Origin: Pseudomonas sp. PDM15 | GTDB taxonomy: Bacteria > Pseudomonadota > Gammaproteobacteria > Pseudomonadales > Pseudomonadaceae | Direction of reading: 5' to 3' | DNA length: 64,000 nt | Assembly: GCF_014851565.1 (NCBI RefSeq) | Contig: NZ_JACVAA010000004.1 | Span: forward strand, 1-64,000 | Shown here: positions 51,060-60,514 of the stretch, one piece after another | How the letters are laid out: the number at the start of each line of letters is the position of its first letter | Numbering within the stretch: position 1 is the first letter of the stretch | The notes under the pieces: generated by a model | Database searches by the model: none | Told to the model about the DNA's origin: nothing | What the model saw: the letters and a program-made list of their open reading frames with translations, nothing else | Position numbers and translations under genes: made by a program

Positions 51060-52622
51060 ATGACTGCACTTTCACCCCTGGCCGAGCATTATCTGCAACT
51101 GGCGAAAACACCCATTAACGATGGGAATTTCGCCGGTGAAGACATGCGTTATTCCGGCGAATTCGAAGCCTTGGAAGGCGAACTGGAAAAGGCTGCCGCC
51201 ATGCACCAGACCGAGGCCATCGACTGGCACAAGGTGCGTGACCAGAGCGAGGCGCTGCTGCGCCACCAGTCCAAGGATCTGCGCGTGGCCTGCTGGCTGG
51301 TCTGGAGCCTGCACCAGCGCGAAGGCCTGAATGGTCTGCAGGCCGGCCTGGGCCTGCTGCTCGAACTCTGCCAGCAGCACTGGGGCACTCTGCATCCGCT
51401 CAAGGATCGCACCCGTGCCGCGGCCTTTACCTGGCTCACCCCGCGTCTGGAAAAAGTCCTGGGCGAAGACATCCCCGTCGCCAGCCAGCTGCCGCTGTTC
51501 CGCAATCTGGCCGAACTGCTGCGCGGCCTGGAAACCTGCCTGGCCGCACAGCTGGGCGAACAGGCGCCACTGCTGCTGCCACTGTGCCGCCGCCTGGACG
51601 AACAGATCGCCCGCGCCACCCAGGGCCAGGCCGAACCCGGCGTGGTCGGCGCCGCCCTGGCCCAGGTCAAGCAGGCCGCCGCCCAGGTGATCAATCCCAC
51701 CGCACCATTGGACAACGAGCGCGACGCGCACAAGTCGCTGCGCGCCCTGCAGGACGGTGCCCGGCCGCTGTGCGCCTGGTGGCTGAAGCAGAAGGCCAGC
51801 GACCTGCGCGCCCTGCGTCTGGCGCGCACCCTGCTGTGGCTGCCGATCGACGGCCTGCCGCAGAGCAATGCCGAACAGATCACCACCCTGCGCGGCCTGC
51901 CCGCCGACAAGCTGGCCAGCTTCGCCGAGCGCTTCGCCGCCGGCCAGTACGCCGATCTGCTGGTGGAAGTGGAAGCCAGCATCGCTCGCGCGCCCTTCTG
52001 GCTGGACGGCCAGCGCCTGGTCTGGGAATGCCTGCAGGAGCTGAACGCCGAAGCCGCCATGGTCGAGGTGGAGATGCAGCTGGCGCTGTTCCTGCAGCGC
52101 GTGCCCGGCCTGGACGAGCTGCGCTTCCATGACGGCGTACCTTTCGCCGATGCCGAGACCCGCGCCTGGATCGGTTCCAGCGTGATGCCACACCTGCAGC
52201 CGCCGAGCGCCGAGCCAACCGTACAGGTCGGTGCCAGCGGCGAACTGCCGGCCTGGGAAATCGCCCTGCAAGCCGCCCTGCCACGCCTGCGCAAGGACGG
52301 CCTGAAGCCCGCCGTGCAACAGCTCAAGCAGGGCATGGCCCAGGCCCAGGGCGGCCGCGCGCGGTTCTTCTGGCAGCTCGCCCTGGCGCGCCTGTGCAGC
52401 GCGGCGAAGAAGCACGAACTGGCCAAGACCCAACTCGAATCCCTCGACCAGACGCTGCAGGCCTCCGGCCTCGGCGAGTGGGAACCCGATCTCGCCCTGG
52501 AAGTGCTGCGTCTGCTGCACAACTGCTACGAGCTGCTGCCGCAGAACCATGCGATCCGCGAGCGCAAGGAAGAGATCCACCGCAGGCTGTGCCACCTCGA
52601 TCTCGAAGTGGTGCTGGATTGA
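51060..52622 (+). CDS. tssA: T6SS protein TssA
   Basis: 520 residues. Begins MTALSPLAEHYLQLAKTPI and contains the ImpA N-terminal domain (LRVACWLVWSLHQREGLNGLQAGLGLLLELC) and a long helical C-terminus. TssA caps the growing sheath and connects it to the baseplate. The matching P. aeruginosa gene is hsiA2, first gene of H2-T6SS. The ATG at 51060 follows a weak GGA; a longer frame starting at 50949 runs through the repeat region and is unlikely. It follows the sigma-54 type promoter with a long leader. Confidence 0.9.
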   Translation: MTALSPLAEHYLQLAKTPINDGNFAGEDMRYSGEFEALEGELEKAAAMHQTEAIDWHKVRDQSEALLRHQSKDLRVACWLVWSLHQREGLNGLQAGLGLLLELCQQHWGTLHPLKDRTRAAAFTWLTPRLEKVLGEDIPVASQLPLFRNLAELLRGLETCLAAQLGEQAPLLLPLCRRLDEQIARATQGQAEPGVVGAALAQVKQAAAQVINPTAPLDNERDAHKSLRALQDGARPLCAWWLKQKASDLRALRLARTLLWLPIDGLPQSNAEQITTLRGLPADKLASFAERFAAGQYADLLVEVEASIARAPFWLDGQRLVWECLQELNAEAAMVEVEMQLALFLQRVPGLDELRFHDGVPFADAETRAWIGSSVMPHLQPPSAEPTVQVGASGELPAWEIALQAALPRLRKDGLKPAVQQLKQGMAQAQGGRARFFWQLALARLCSAAKKHELAKTQLESLDQTLQASGLGEWEPDLALEVLRLLHNCYELLPQNHAIRERKEEIHRRLCHLDLEVVLD

Positions 52623-52661
52623 GGCCGCAAGGCCTCCGCTTAACAGTAAAGGAGAACAACC

Positions 52662-53159
52662 ATGGCCAAAGAAGGCTCGGTAGCACCCAAGGAACGCATC
52701 AACGTCACCTTCAAACCGGCGACCGGTGGTGCTCAGGAAGAGATCGAACTGCCCCTCAAGTTGATGGTTCTGGGTGATTTCACCCAGCGCGCCGACGACC
52801 GCAAGATCGAGGACCGCAAGCCGATCAGCATCGACAAGAACAACTTCGACGAAGTGCTGGGCAAGCAGGAACTCAACCTGACCTTCAGCGTGGCCAACCG
52901 CCTGCAGGATGAGCAGGGCGCCGACGAACTGCCGGTGCAGCTGCGCATCAACTCGATGAAGGACTTCAACCCCGCCGCCGTGGTCGACCAGGTTCCCGAG
53001 CTGAAGAAGCTGATGGAACTGCGCGACGCTCTGGTCGCCCTGAAAGGTCCGCTGGGCAACGCCCCGGCCTTCCGCAAGGCGATCGAAAGCGTGCTCGCCG
53101 ACGACGACTCGCGTGACCGCGTGCTGAGCGAACTGGGCCTGACCCAGCAAGACGCCTGA
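52662..53159 (+). CDS. tssB: T6SS sheath small subunit TssB
   Basis: 165 residues. Contains LPLKLMVLGDFTQRADDRKIEDRKPISIDKNNFDEVL, the signature of TssB/VipA (hsiB). It forms the contractile sheath with TssC. Good AAGGAG precedes the ATG, and tssC follows after 23 bases. Confidence 0.95.
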   Translation: MAKEGSVAPKERINVTFKPATGGAQEEIELPLKLMVLGDFTQRADDRKIEDRKPISIDKNNFDEVLGKQELNLTFSVANRLQDEQGADELPVQLRINSMKDFNPAAVVDQVPELKKLMELRDALVALKGPLGNAPAFRKAIESVLADDDSRDRVLSELGLTQQDA

Positions 53160-53182
53160 ACCCTCGACAAGGAAGCCCGAGC

Positions 53183-54658
53183 ATGAGCACCAGTGCAGTA
53201 GTGGAAACCACCCGGAATGTCGCCGAAGCCGGCATTCTCGACCGCATCATCGCGGAAACCCGACTGACCCCGGACGACGAGGCCTATGACATCGCCAAGC
53301 GTGGCGTGTCGGCCTTTATCGAAGAGCTGCTGAAGCCGCACAACCAGAACGAGCCGGTGAAGAAGGCCATGGTCGACCGCATGATCGCGGAGATCGACGC
53401 CAAACTCAGCCGGCAGATGGACGAGATCCTCCACCACGCCGACTTCCAGGCCCTGGAATCGTCCTGGCGCGGCCTCAAGCTGCTGGTCGATCGCACCAAC
53501 TTCCGCGAGAACACCAAGCTGGAAATCCTCAACGCCTCCAAGCAGGACCTGCTGGACGACTTCGAGGACAGCCCGGAAATCACCCAGTCCGGCCTGTACA
53601 AGCACATCTACACCGCCGAGTACGGCCAGTTCGGCGGCCAGCCGGTGGGCGCCATCGTCGCCAACTACTTCTTCGACCCCAGCTCGCCGGACATCAAGTG
53701 CATGCAGCACGTCGCCTCGGTGGCCTGCATGGCCCACGCGCCGTTCATTGCCGCCGCCGGCCCGAAATTCTTCGGCCTGGAAAGCTTCACCGGCCTGCCC
53801 AACCTGAAGGATCTCAAGGATCACTTCGAGGGCCCGCAGTTCGCCAAGTGGCAGAGCTTCCGCGAGCGCGAAGACGCGCGCTACGTCGGCCTGACCCTGC
53901 CGCGTTTCCTGCTGCGCAACCCCTACGATCCGGAGGAGAACCCGGTGAAGAGCTTCGTCTACAAGGAGAACGTCGCCGGCGACCACGAGCACTACCTGTG
54001 GGGCAACACCGCCTACACCTTCGCCTCCAAGCTGACCGACAGCTTCGCCAAGTTCCGCTGGTGCCCGAACATCATCGGCCCGCAGAGCGGCGGCGCGGTG
54101 GAAGACCTGCCGCTGCACCACTTCGAAAGCATGGGCGAGATCGAGACCAAGATCCCCACCGAGGTGCTGGTCTCCGACCGTCGCGAGTACGAGCTGGCCG
54201 AGGAAGGCTTTATCGCCCTGACCATGCGCAAAGGCAGCGACAACGCCGCGTTCTTCTCCGCCAACTCGACGCAGAAGCCGAAGTTCTTCGGCATCAGCGA
54301 GGAAGGCAAGACCGCCGAGCTGAACTACAAGCTCGGCACCCAGCTGCCCTACCTGTTCATCGTCAACCGCCTGGCGCACTACCTGAAGGTGCTGCAGCGC
54401 GAGCAGATCGGCGCCTGGAAAGAGCGCACCGACCTGGAGCTGGAGCTGAACAAGTGGATCCGCCAGTTCGTCGCCGACCAGGAAAACCCCAGCTCGGAAG
54501 TGCGCAGCCGCCGTCCGCTGCGCGCCGCCCAAGTGATCGTCAGCGACGTGGAAGGCGAGCCGGGCTGGTACCGCGTCAGCCTCAACGTGCGCCCGCACTT
54601 CAAGTACATGGGTGCCGACTTCACCCTGTCCTTGGTCGGCAAGCTGGACAAGGAGTAA
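53183..54658 (+). CDS. tssC: T6SS sheath large subunit TssC
   Basis: 491 residues, the usual length. Typical blocks: LLVDRTNFRENTKLEILNASKQDLLDDFED, LYKHIYTAEYGQFGGQPVGAIVANY, FRWCPNIIGPQSGGAVEDLP, and C-terminal YRVSLNVRPHFKYMGADFTLSLVGKLDK. TssC makes the outer layer of the sheath that contracts and is recycled by ClpV. AAGGA lies upstream; tssE follows after 6 bases. Confidence 0.96.
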   Translation: MSTSAVVETTRNVAEAGILDRIIAETRLTPDDEAYDIAKRGVSAFIEELLKPHNQNEPVKKAMVDRMIAEIDAKLSRQMDEILHHADFQALESSWRGLKLLVDRTNFRENTKLEILNASKQDLLDDFEDSPEITQSGLYKHIYTAEYGQFGGQPVGAIVANYFFDPSSPDIKCMQHVASVACMAHAPFIAAAGPKFFGLESFTGLPNLKDLKDHFEGPQFAKWQSFREREDARYVGLTLPRFLLRNPYDPEENPVKSFVYKENVAGDHEHYLWGNTAYTFASKLTDSFAKFRWCPNIIGPQSGGAVEDLPLHHFESMGEIETKIPTEVLVSDRREYELAEEGFIALTMRKGSDNAAFFSANSTQKPKFFGISEEGKTAELNYKLGTQLPYLFIVNRLAHYLKVLQREQIGAWKERTDLELELNKWIRQFVADQENPSSEVRSRRPLRAAQVIVSDVEGEPGWYRVSLNVRPHFKYMGADFTLSLVGKLDKE

Positions 54659-54664
54659 GGGCGA

Positions 54665-55072
54665 ATGACCGGATACGGCAGCCTGTTCGAGCGCCTCGGC
54701 GGTGACACCGTCGGCCGCGCCCGCCTCGACCACGAGGTGAGCGTGATGGCCTCGGTGGCTGCCCATCTGGCCAAGATGCTCAGCACCCGGGCGGGCAGCG
54801 TGCAGACGCTGCCCGACTACGGGTTGCCCGATCTCAATGACATGCGCCTGTCGCTGCACGACGCGTTGCAGCAGGCACGCATGGCGATCGAACGCTTCAT
54901 CGAACAATACGAGCCGCGCCTGAAACAGGTGCGGGTCATTTCCCTGCCGCGCGAGCACGACCCCCTCAGCCTCAACTTCGCCATCGAAGGGCTGCTGCAG
55001 GTCGATGGCATCAAGCGCCAGGTCAGTTTCGCCGCGCAGCTGGATGGCAGCGGGCAAGTGAAGGTCAGGTAG
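54665..55072 (+). CDS. tssE: T6SS baseplate protein TssE
   Basis: 135 residues of the gp25/GPW family: MTGYGSLFERLGG, LPDYGLPDLNDMRLS, and ERFIEQYEPRLKQVRVI. TssE is a baseplate wedge component (hsiF in P. aeruginosa). It follows tssC directly. An 88-bp spacer with a 21-codon frame (55084) and small hairpins precedes tssF. Confidence 0.93.
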   Translation: MTGYGSLFERLGGDTVGRARLDHEVSVMASVAAHLAKMLSTRAGSVQTLPDYGLPDLNDMRLSLHDALQQARMAIERFIEQYEPRLKQVRVISLPREHDPLSLNFAIEGLLQVDGIKRQVSFAAQLDGSGQVKVR

Positions 55073-55160
55073 GAGTCACAGGGATGCGCATGACCGCTAT
55101 CGGCAGCCTGGATGCTGCCAGCCCGGCTTTTGGCCGGTGCCAGGGATGAGGCGCTGAAAT

Positions 55161-56951
55161 ATGTCCTTCAACCACCATTACCAGAGCGAACTCTCCGCCC
55201 TGCGCCAGCTGGGCAAGCGCTTCTCCGAGCGCAGCCCGGCGCTGGCGCCGTTCCTCGGCCAGGCCGGGCGGGATCCGGACGTGGAGCGGCTGCTGGAGGG
55301 CTTCGCCTTCCTCACCGGGCGTCTGCGGCAGAAGCTCGATGACGAGCTGCCGGAGCTGACCCATTCGCTGATGCACCTGCTGTGGCCCAACTACATGCGC
55401 CCGCTGCCGGCCTTCAGCATGCTGCAGTTCGATCCGCTCAAGCGCCCCGGTCCGGCGCTGCCGGTACCGCGGCATACGCCGGTGGAGGCGAAGGCCGTCG
55501 AGGGCGTGACCTGTCGCTTCCGCACCGCCTACGCCACCGAAGTGCTGCCGCTGGCGCTGAACGGTCTGGACTACTCGGTGAAGGGCGATGGTGCGCTGCT
55601 CAGCCTGCGCCTGGCGATGAGCGCCGATGGCCATCTAGGCGAAATCGGCCTGAGCACCCTGCGCCTGCACCTGGCCGGCGAGCGCTATATCGCCCAGCTG
55701 CTTTACCTCGGCCTGCTGCGTCACCTCGGCGGGCTGCAGCTGGTATTGCTGGATGGCGAAGGTCAACCGCTGACCGGTGAACACGGCCTGCCGTTGCCAG
55801 CCATAGCTCTGCCGGCGAACCAGGTCGAGGCGGTTGGCTTCAGCGAAGACCACGCGCTGATCCCCTACCCGCACAACACCTTCCGCGGCTATCGCCACCT
55901 GCAGGAATACTTCGCCTTCCAGGACAAGTTCCTGTTCGTCGACCTCAACGGCCTCGACGCGCTGCAGCGCCAACCGCAAGAGGTGCTGGAGCGTGCCCGC
56001 GGCCTGGAGCTGCGCTTCGACATCCGCAAGACCGGCCTGCAGCGCATCCGCCCGACCCTGGACAACGTGCGCCTGTACTGCACGCCGGTGGTCAACCTGT
56101 TCGCCCACGACGCCATCCCGATCCGCCTGGACGGCAAGCAGGACCAGTACCTGCTGCTGCCGGCCGAGCTCGATCCGCAGCACTGCGGGGTGTTCTCGGT
56201 GGACCGGGTGACCGGCTGGAAACCGGGCGGCATGGGCTACGAGGAATACGTGCCGTTCGAATCCTTCGAGCACGACACCAGCTTCGACCAGCCGCGCGCC
56301 CGTCCGCACTACAGCGTGCGCCAGCAGTCGTCGCTGCTCGGCGACGGCATGGAGACTTGGCTGAGCTTCGCCCAGCGCGGCGGCGACGTGCAGGAGACCC
56401 TGTCGATCGAGCTGACCTGCACCAACCAGAGCCTGGCGCGCCAGCTCAAACCGGGCGACATCTGCCTGCCCAGCGAGGACACCCCGGAGTTCCTCACCTT
56501 CCGCAACATCGGCACGGTGACGCCGAGCTACGCGCCGCCGCTGCACCGCGACTACCTGTGGAAGCTGATCTCCAACATGTCGCTGAACTACCTGTCGCTG
56601 GCCGACGTCGAGGCGCTCAAGGTCATCCTCGAGACCTACGACCTGCCGCGCCACTACGACCAGCACGCGCTCAAGGTCAGCCAGCGCATGCTCGGCGGCC
56701 TGAAGAAGATCGCCCACCAGCACGTCGACCGCCTGCACCGCGGGCTGCCGATTCGGGGCGTGCGCACCGAATTGACCATGGACCCGGACGGCTACCTGGG
56801 CGAAGGGGACCTGTTCCTGTTCGCCTCGGTGCTCAATGAATTCTTTGCCCTCTACGCCAGCCTCAACTCGTACCACGAGCTGCGCGTACAGAGCACACAG
56901 GGAGAGGTGTACCAATGGACGCCGCGCATGGGGCAGCAGCCCCTGCTCTGA
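55161..56951 (+). CDS. tssF: T6SS baseplate protein TssF
   Basis: 596 residues. N-terminus FNHHYQSELSALRQLGKRFSERSPALAPFLGQAGRDPDVERLLEGFAFLTGRLRQKLDDELPEL is the TssF/VasA signature, and the C-terminus VLNEFFALYASLNSYHELRV is also characteristic. It builds the baseplate wedge with TssE, G and K. It overlaps tssG by 37 bases. Confidence 0.94.
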   Translation: MSFNHHYQSELSALRQLGKRFSERSPALAPFLGQAGRDPDVERLLEGFAFLTGRLRQKLDDELPELTHSLMHLLWPNYMRPLPAFSMLQFDPLKRPGPALPVPRHTPVEAKAVEGVTCRFRTAYATEVLPLALNGLDYSVKGDGALLSLRLAMSADGHLGEIGLSTLRLHLAGERYIAQLLYLGLLRHLGGLQLVLLDGEGQPLTGEHGLPLPAIALPANQVEAVGFSEDHALIPYPHNTFRGYRHLQEYFAFQDKFLFVDLNGLDALQRQPQEVLERARGLELRFDIRKTGLQRIRPTLDNVRLYCTPVVNLFAHDAIPIRLDGKQDQYLLLPAELDPQHCGVFSVDRVTGWKPGGMGYEEYVPFESFEHDTSFDQPRARPHYSVRQQSSLLGDGMETWLSFAQRGGDVQETLSIELTCTNQSLARQLKPGDICLPSEDTPEFLTFRNIGTVTPSYAPPLHRDYLWKLISNMSLNYLSLADVEALKVILETYDLPRHYDQHALKVSQRMLGGLKKIAHQHVDRLHRGLPIRGVRTELTMDPDGYLGEGDLFLFASVLNEFFALYASLNSYHELRVQSTQGEVYQWTPRMGQQPLL

Positions 56952-57922
56952 ACCGGCTCAGCCGGGGCATCCGCGAGTACAGCCTGTTCCAGGGTGTGCT
57001 GCAGGTGCTGGATCGACTGCGCATCGCCCATCCCGAGCTGGATGAGGAGGCGCTGTACGAGCGCCTGGAATTCCAGGCCAACCCCAGCCTGGGCTTCCCC
57101 GGCAGCGATACCGATCGCCTGGAGTTCTTCGAGGAACACGGCGAGCTGCGCGCGCGCCTGCGCATCAACCTGGTTGGCCTGTTCGGCTCCGGCTCGCCGC
57201 TGCCGGCGTTCTACAGCGAGCAGGCGCTGGGCGACGGCCCGGACGGCAACACCACCCGTGACTTCCTCGACCTGTTCAACGATCGCCTGCAGCGCCTGCT
57301 CCTGCCGATCTGGCGCAAGTACCGCTACTACGCGCACTACGACCAGGGCGCCCGCGACCTGTTCTCCGCGCGCCTTTTCGCCCTGATCGGCCTGGGCGGC
57401 GAACGCATCCGCGCCGCCGAGGATCTCAACTGGCGGCGCCTGCTGCCCTACCTCGGCCTGCTCAGCCTGCGTGCCCACTCGGCGGCGCTGGTCGAGTCGG
57501 TGCTGCGTTACTACTTCAAGCACGCCGACCTGCGCATCGAGCAGTGCGTCGAGCGCCGCGTCGAGATCATCGCCGAGCAGCGCAACCGCCTCGGCCTGGC
57601 CAACAGCCAGCTGGGCGAGAGCCTGGTGCTGGGCGATTCGGTACGCGACCGCGGCGGCAAGTTCCGCATCCATATCCGCCAGCTGAGCTGGGCACGTTTC
57701 CACGAATTCCTGCCGATCGGCAGCGGTTACCAGCCGCTCTGCGCGCTGGTGCGTTTCACCCTGCGCGACCCGCTCGACTACGACATCCGCCTGGCTCTGC
57801 GCCACGAGGAAATCCGCGAGCTGCGCATCGGCCAGGACAACCCCTGCCACCTCGGCTGGACCTCCTGGCTCGGCCACGAAAAGGCCGATGGCGTCGTCAC
57901 CATCGGCAGCAAGACTCATTAA
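56915..57922 (+). CDS. tssG: T6SS baseplate protein TssG
   Basis: 335 residues. RIAHPELDEEALYERLEFQANPSLGFPGSD and LRINLVGLFGSGSPLPAFYSEQ are TssG/VasB hallmarks, with LFNDRLQRLLLPIWRKYRYY following. GGGAGAGG precedes the ATG, which lies inside tssF, so translation is coupled. ClpV follows after 12 bases. Confidence 0.94.
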   Translation: MDAAHGAAAPALNRLSRGIREYSLFQGVLQVLDRLRIAHPELDEEALYERLEFQANPSLGFPGSDTDRLEFFEEHGELRARLRINLVGLFGSGSPLPAFYSEQALGDGPDGNTTRDFLDLFNDRLQRLLLPIWRKYRYYAHYDQGARDLFSARLFALIGLGGERIRAAEDLNWRRLLPYLGLLSLRAHSAALVESVLRYYFKHADLRIEQCVERRVEIIAEQRNRLGLANSQLGESLVLGDSVRDRGGKFRIHIRQLSWARFHEFLPIGSGYQPLCALVRFTLRDPLDYDIRLALRHEEIRELRIGQDNPCHLGWTSWLGHEKADGVVTIGSKTH

Positions 57923-57934
57923 AGGACTGATGAA

Positions 57935-60514
57935 ATGATCAACGTCGACCTCCAACAGCTGGTCCAGGCACTGGACGCCGAAACCCGCCGCGAGCTGGAA
58001 GCCGCCGCCGAACGCTGCCTGCAGCGCGGTGGCAGCAAGATCCTGGTCGAAGACCTGCTGCTCGGCCTGCTCGAGCGCCGCGACGGCCTGCTGGCCCGCG
58101 CCCTGCAGGACGCCGAGGTGGACGCCGGCGAGCTGGCCGCCACCCTGCAGCCGCGCGGCGAGGCCAGCGAGTCGCGCAACCCGGTGTTCTCCGCCGAGCT
58201 GGTGCAGTGGCTGCAGGACGCCCTGCTGGTGGCCAACCTGGAGCTGGGCCAGAGCCAGATCGAACAGGCCGCGCTGCTCCTCGCGCTGCTGCGCAACCCG
58301 CTGCGCTACGCCGGCACGCGTTACCAGCCAATGCTGGCGAAGATCGATGCCGAGCGCCTGCGCGACTTCGCCATCAGCCAGCAGCCGCAAGCCGCCGCCG
58401 GCAAACCGGCCGCACCCGGCGAATCCAACCTGCAGCGCTTCACCCACAACTTCACCCAGCGCGCCCGCGACGGCAAGCTCGACCCGGTGCTGTGCCGCGA
58501 CGGCGCCATCCGCCAGATGATCGACATCCTCGCCCGGCGGCGGAAGAACAACCCGATCGTGGTCGGCGAGGCCGGCGTGGGCAAGACCGCGCTGGTCGAG
58601 GGCCTGGCCCTGCGCATCGCCGCCGGCGAAGTGCCGGAAGTGCTGCGCGGCGTCGAACTGCTCGGCCTGGACATGGGCCTGCTGCAGGCCGGTGCTAGCG
58701 TCAAAGGCGAGTTCGAGCGGCGCCTGCAGGGCGTAATCGACGAAGTGAAGGGCGCGGCCAAGCCGACCATCCTGTTCATCGACGAGGCCCACACCCTGAT
58801 CGGCGCCGGCGCCCAGGCCGGTGGCTCGGACGCCGCCAACCTGCTCAAGCCGGCCCTGGCCCGTGGCGAGCTGCGCACCATCGCCGCCACCACCTGGAGC
58901 GAATACAAGAAGTACTTCGAGAAGGACCCGGCCCTGGCCCGGCGCTTCCAGCCGGTACAGCTGCACGAGCCGACAGTTCAGGAAGCGGTGACCATCCTGC
59001 GCGGCCTGGCGCCGGTGTATGAGCAGAGCCACGGCATCTACCTGCGCGACGACGCGGTGGTGGCCGCCGCCGAGCTGTCCGCCCGCTACCTGGCCGGGCG
59101 CCAGCTGCCGGACAAGGCGGTGGACGTGCTGGATACCGCCTGCGCCCGCGTGCGCATCAGCCTGGCCGCCGCGCCGGAAGCCCTGGAACGCCTGCGCGGC
59201 GAGCTGGCCGAAGGCGAGCGTCAGCGCCTGGCTCTGCGCCGCGATCTGCAGGCCGGCCTGGCAGTGGATGAGGTGGCGCTGGCCGCCCTGGAACAGCGCC
59301 TGACCGAGGCCGAAGCCGAACTGCAGCAGATCGACACGCGCTGGAGCGAACAGCGCCAGCTGGCCGAGCGCCTGCTGCACCTGCGCCAGCAATGCGCCCA
59401 GGCCCGCGCAGTTGATAACCAGGATGAGCTGGCCGCACTGGAAGGTCAGCTGCGGGAAGTACAGGCCGAACTGGCCACCGCCCAGAGCGCAGAGCGCCTG
59501 GTCAGCTTCGAAGTCTGCCCGCGCCTGGTGGCCGAAGTGATCAGCCACTGGACCGGCGTGCCGCTAAGTCAGCTGGCCCGCGAGCACAACGCCAAGGTGG
59601 CCAGCTTCGCCAGCGATCTGCGCGCCCGCGTGCGCGGCCAGGAGCAAGCGGTGCAGGTGCTCGACCGCGCCATGCGCGCCGCCGCCGCCGGACTGAACAA
59701 GGACGATGCGCCGGCCGGCGTATTCCTCCTGGTCGGCCCCAGCGGCGTCGGCAAGACCGAGACCGCCCTGGCCCTGGCCGACCTGCTGTACGGCGGCGAG
59801 CGCTTCCTCACCACCATCAACATGTCCGAGTTCCAGGAGAAGCACACCGTCTCCCGTCTGATCGGCGCGCCGCCCGGCTACGTCGGCTATGGCGAGGGCG
59901 GCATGCTCACCGAAGCGGTACGGCAGAAGCCCTACTCGGTGATCCTCCTCGACGAGGTGGAGAAGGCCGACCCGGACGTGATGAACGTCTTCTACCAGAT
60001 CTTCGACAAGGGCGTAGCCAACGACGGCGAGGGCCGCGAGATCAACTTCCGCAACTGCCTGATCCTGCTCACCTCCAACCTGGCCAGCGACAGGATCGAA
60101 GCGCTCTGTGCGGACGAGCAACGGCCACCGGTGGAGCAGCTGGAAGAGGCGATCCGCCCGATCCTCAGCCGTCACTTCAAACCGGCCCTGCTGGCGCGCA
60201 TGCGCGTGGTGCCCTACTACCCGGTGGCCGGCGCCGTGCTGCGCGAGCTGATTCAGCTCAAGCTGGAACGCCTCGGCCAGCGCCTGGGCAAACGCCGCCT
60301 GGCGTTCAGCCACAGCCCGGCCCTGCTCGAACACCTGGCCGAGCGCTGCGCCAGCGGCGAGAGCGGCGCGAGGCTGATCGACCAGCTGCTGGAACAGAGC
60401 GTGCTGCCGCGCATCGCCGACCGCCTGCTGGATGCCATGGCCAGCGGCGCCGCCATCTCCCGTGTACACGCCACCCTGGACGGTGAAGGAGCGCTGGCCT
60501 GTGAGTTCGCTTGA
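57935..60514 (+). CDS. clpV: T6SS sheath-disassembly ATPase ClpV (TssH)
   Basis: 859 residues. An N-terminal ClpN domain (about 1-150), then two AAA modules: Walker A GEAGVGKT (211-218), Walker B ILFIDEAH (about 278-285), second Walker A GPSGVGKT (601-608), Walker B ILLDEVEK. A middle coiled coil (EALERLRGELAEGERQRLALRR) separates them. ClpV recycles contracted TssB/TssC sheaths. The N-terminus (INVDLQQLVQALDAETRRELE) is of the ClpV, not ClpB, type. It overlaps the next start by 14 bases. Confidence 0.95.
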   Translation: MINVDLQQLVQALDAETRRELEAAAERCLQRGGSKILVEDLLLGLLERRDGLLARALQDAEVDAGELAATLQPRGEASESRNPVFSAELVQWLQDALLVANLELGQSQIEQAALLLALLRNPLRYAGTRYQPMLAKIDAERLRDFAISQQPQAAAGKPAAPGESNLQRFTHNFTQRARDGKLDPVLCRDGAIRQMIDILARRRKNNPIVVGEAGVGKTALVEGLALRIAAGEVPEVLRGVELLGLDMGLLQAGASVKGEFERRLQGVIDEVKGAAKPTILFIDEAHTLIGAGAQAGGSDAANLLKPALARGELRTIAATTWSEYKKYFEKDPALARRFQPVQLHEPTVQEAVTILRGLAPVYEQSHGIYLRDDAVVAAAELSARYLAGRQLPDKAVDVLDTACARVRISLAAAPEALERLRGELAEGERQRLALRRDLQAGLAVDEVALAALEQRLTEAEAELQQIDTRWSEQRQLAERLLHLRQQCAQARAVDNQDELAALEGQLREVQAELATAQSAERLVSFEVCPRLVAEVISHWTGVPLSQLAREHNAKVASFASDLRARVRGQEQAVQVLDRAMRAAAAGLNKDDAPAGVFLLVGPSGVGKTETALALADLLYGGERFLTTINMSEFQEKHTVSRLIGAPPGYVGYGEGGMLTEAVRQKPYSVILLDEVEKADPDVMNVFYQIFDKGVANDGEGREINFRNCLILLTSNLASDRIEALCADEQRPPVEQLEEAIRPILSRHFKPALLARMRVVPYYPVAGAVLRELIQLKLERLGQRLGKRRLAFSHSPALLEHLAERCASGESGARLIDQLLEQSVLPRIADRLLDAMASGAAISRVHATLDGEGALACEFA

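Noticed and set aside
52733..55057. A 774-residue minus-strand frame opposite tssB, tssC and tssE
   Set aside because: Shadow of strongly conserved T6SS genes, without a recognisable domain or ribosome site.
56852..59548. An 898-residue minus-strand frame opposite tssG and clpV
   Set aside because: It is antisense to recognised T6SS genes; low-complexity Leu/Ala/Gln composition and no domain.
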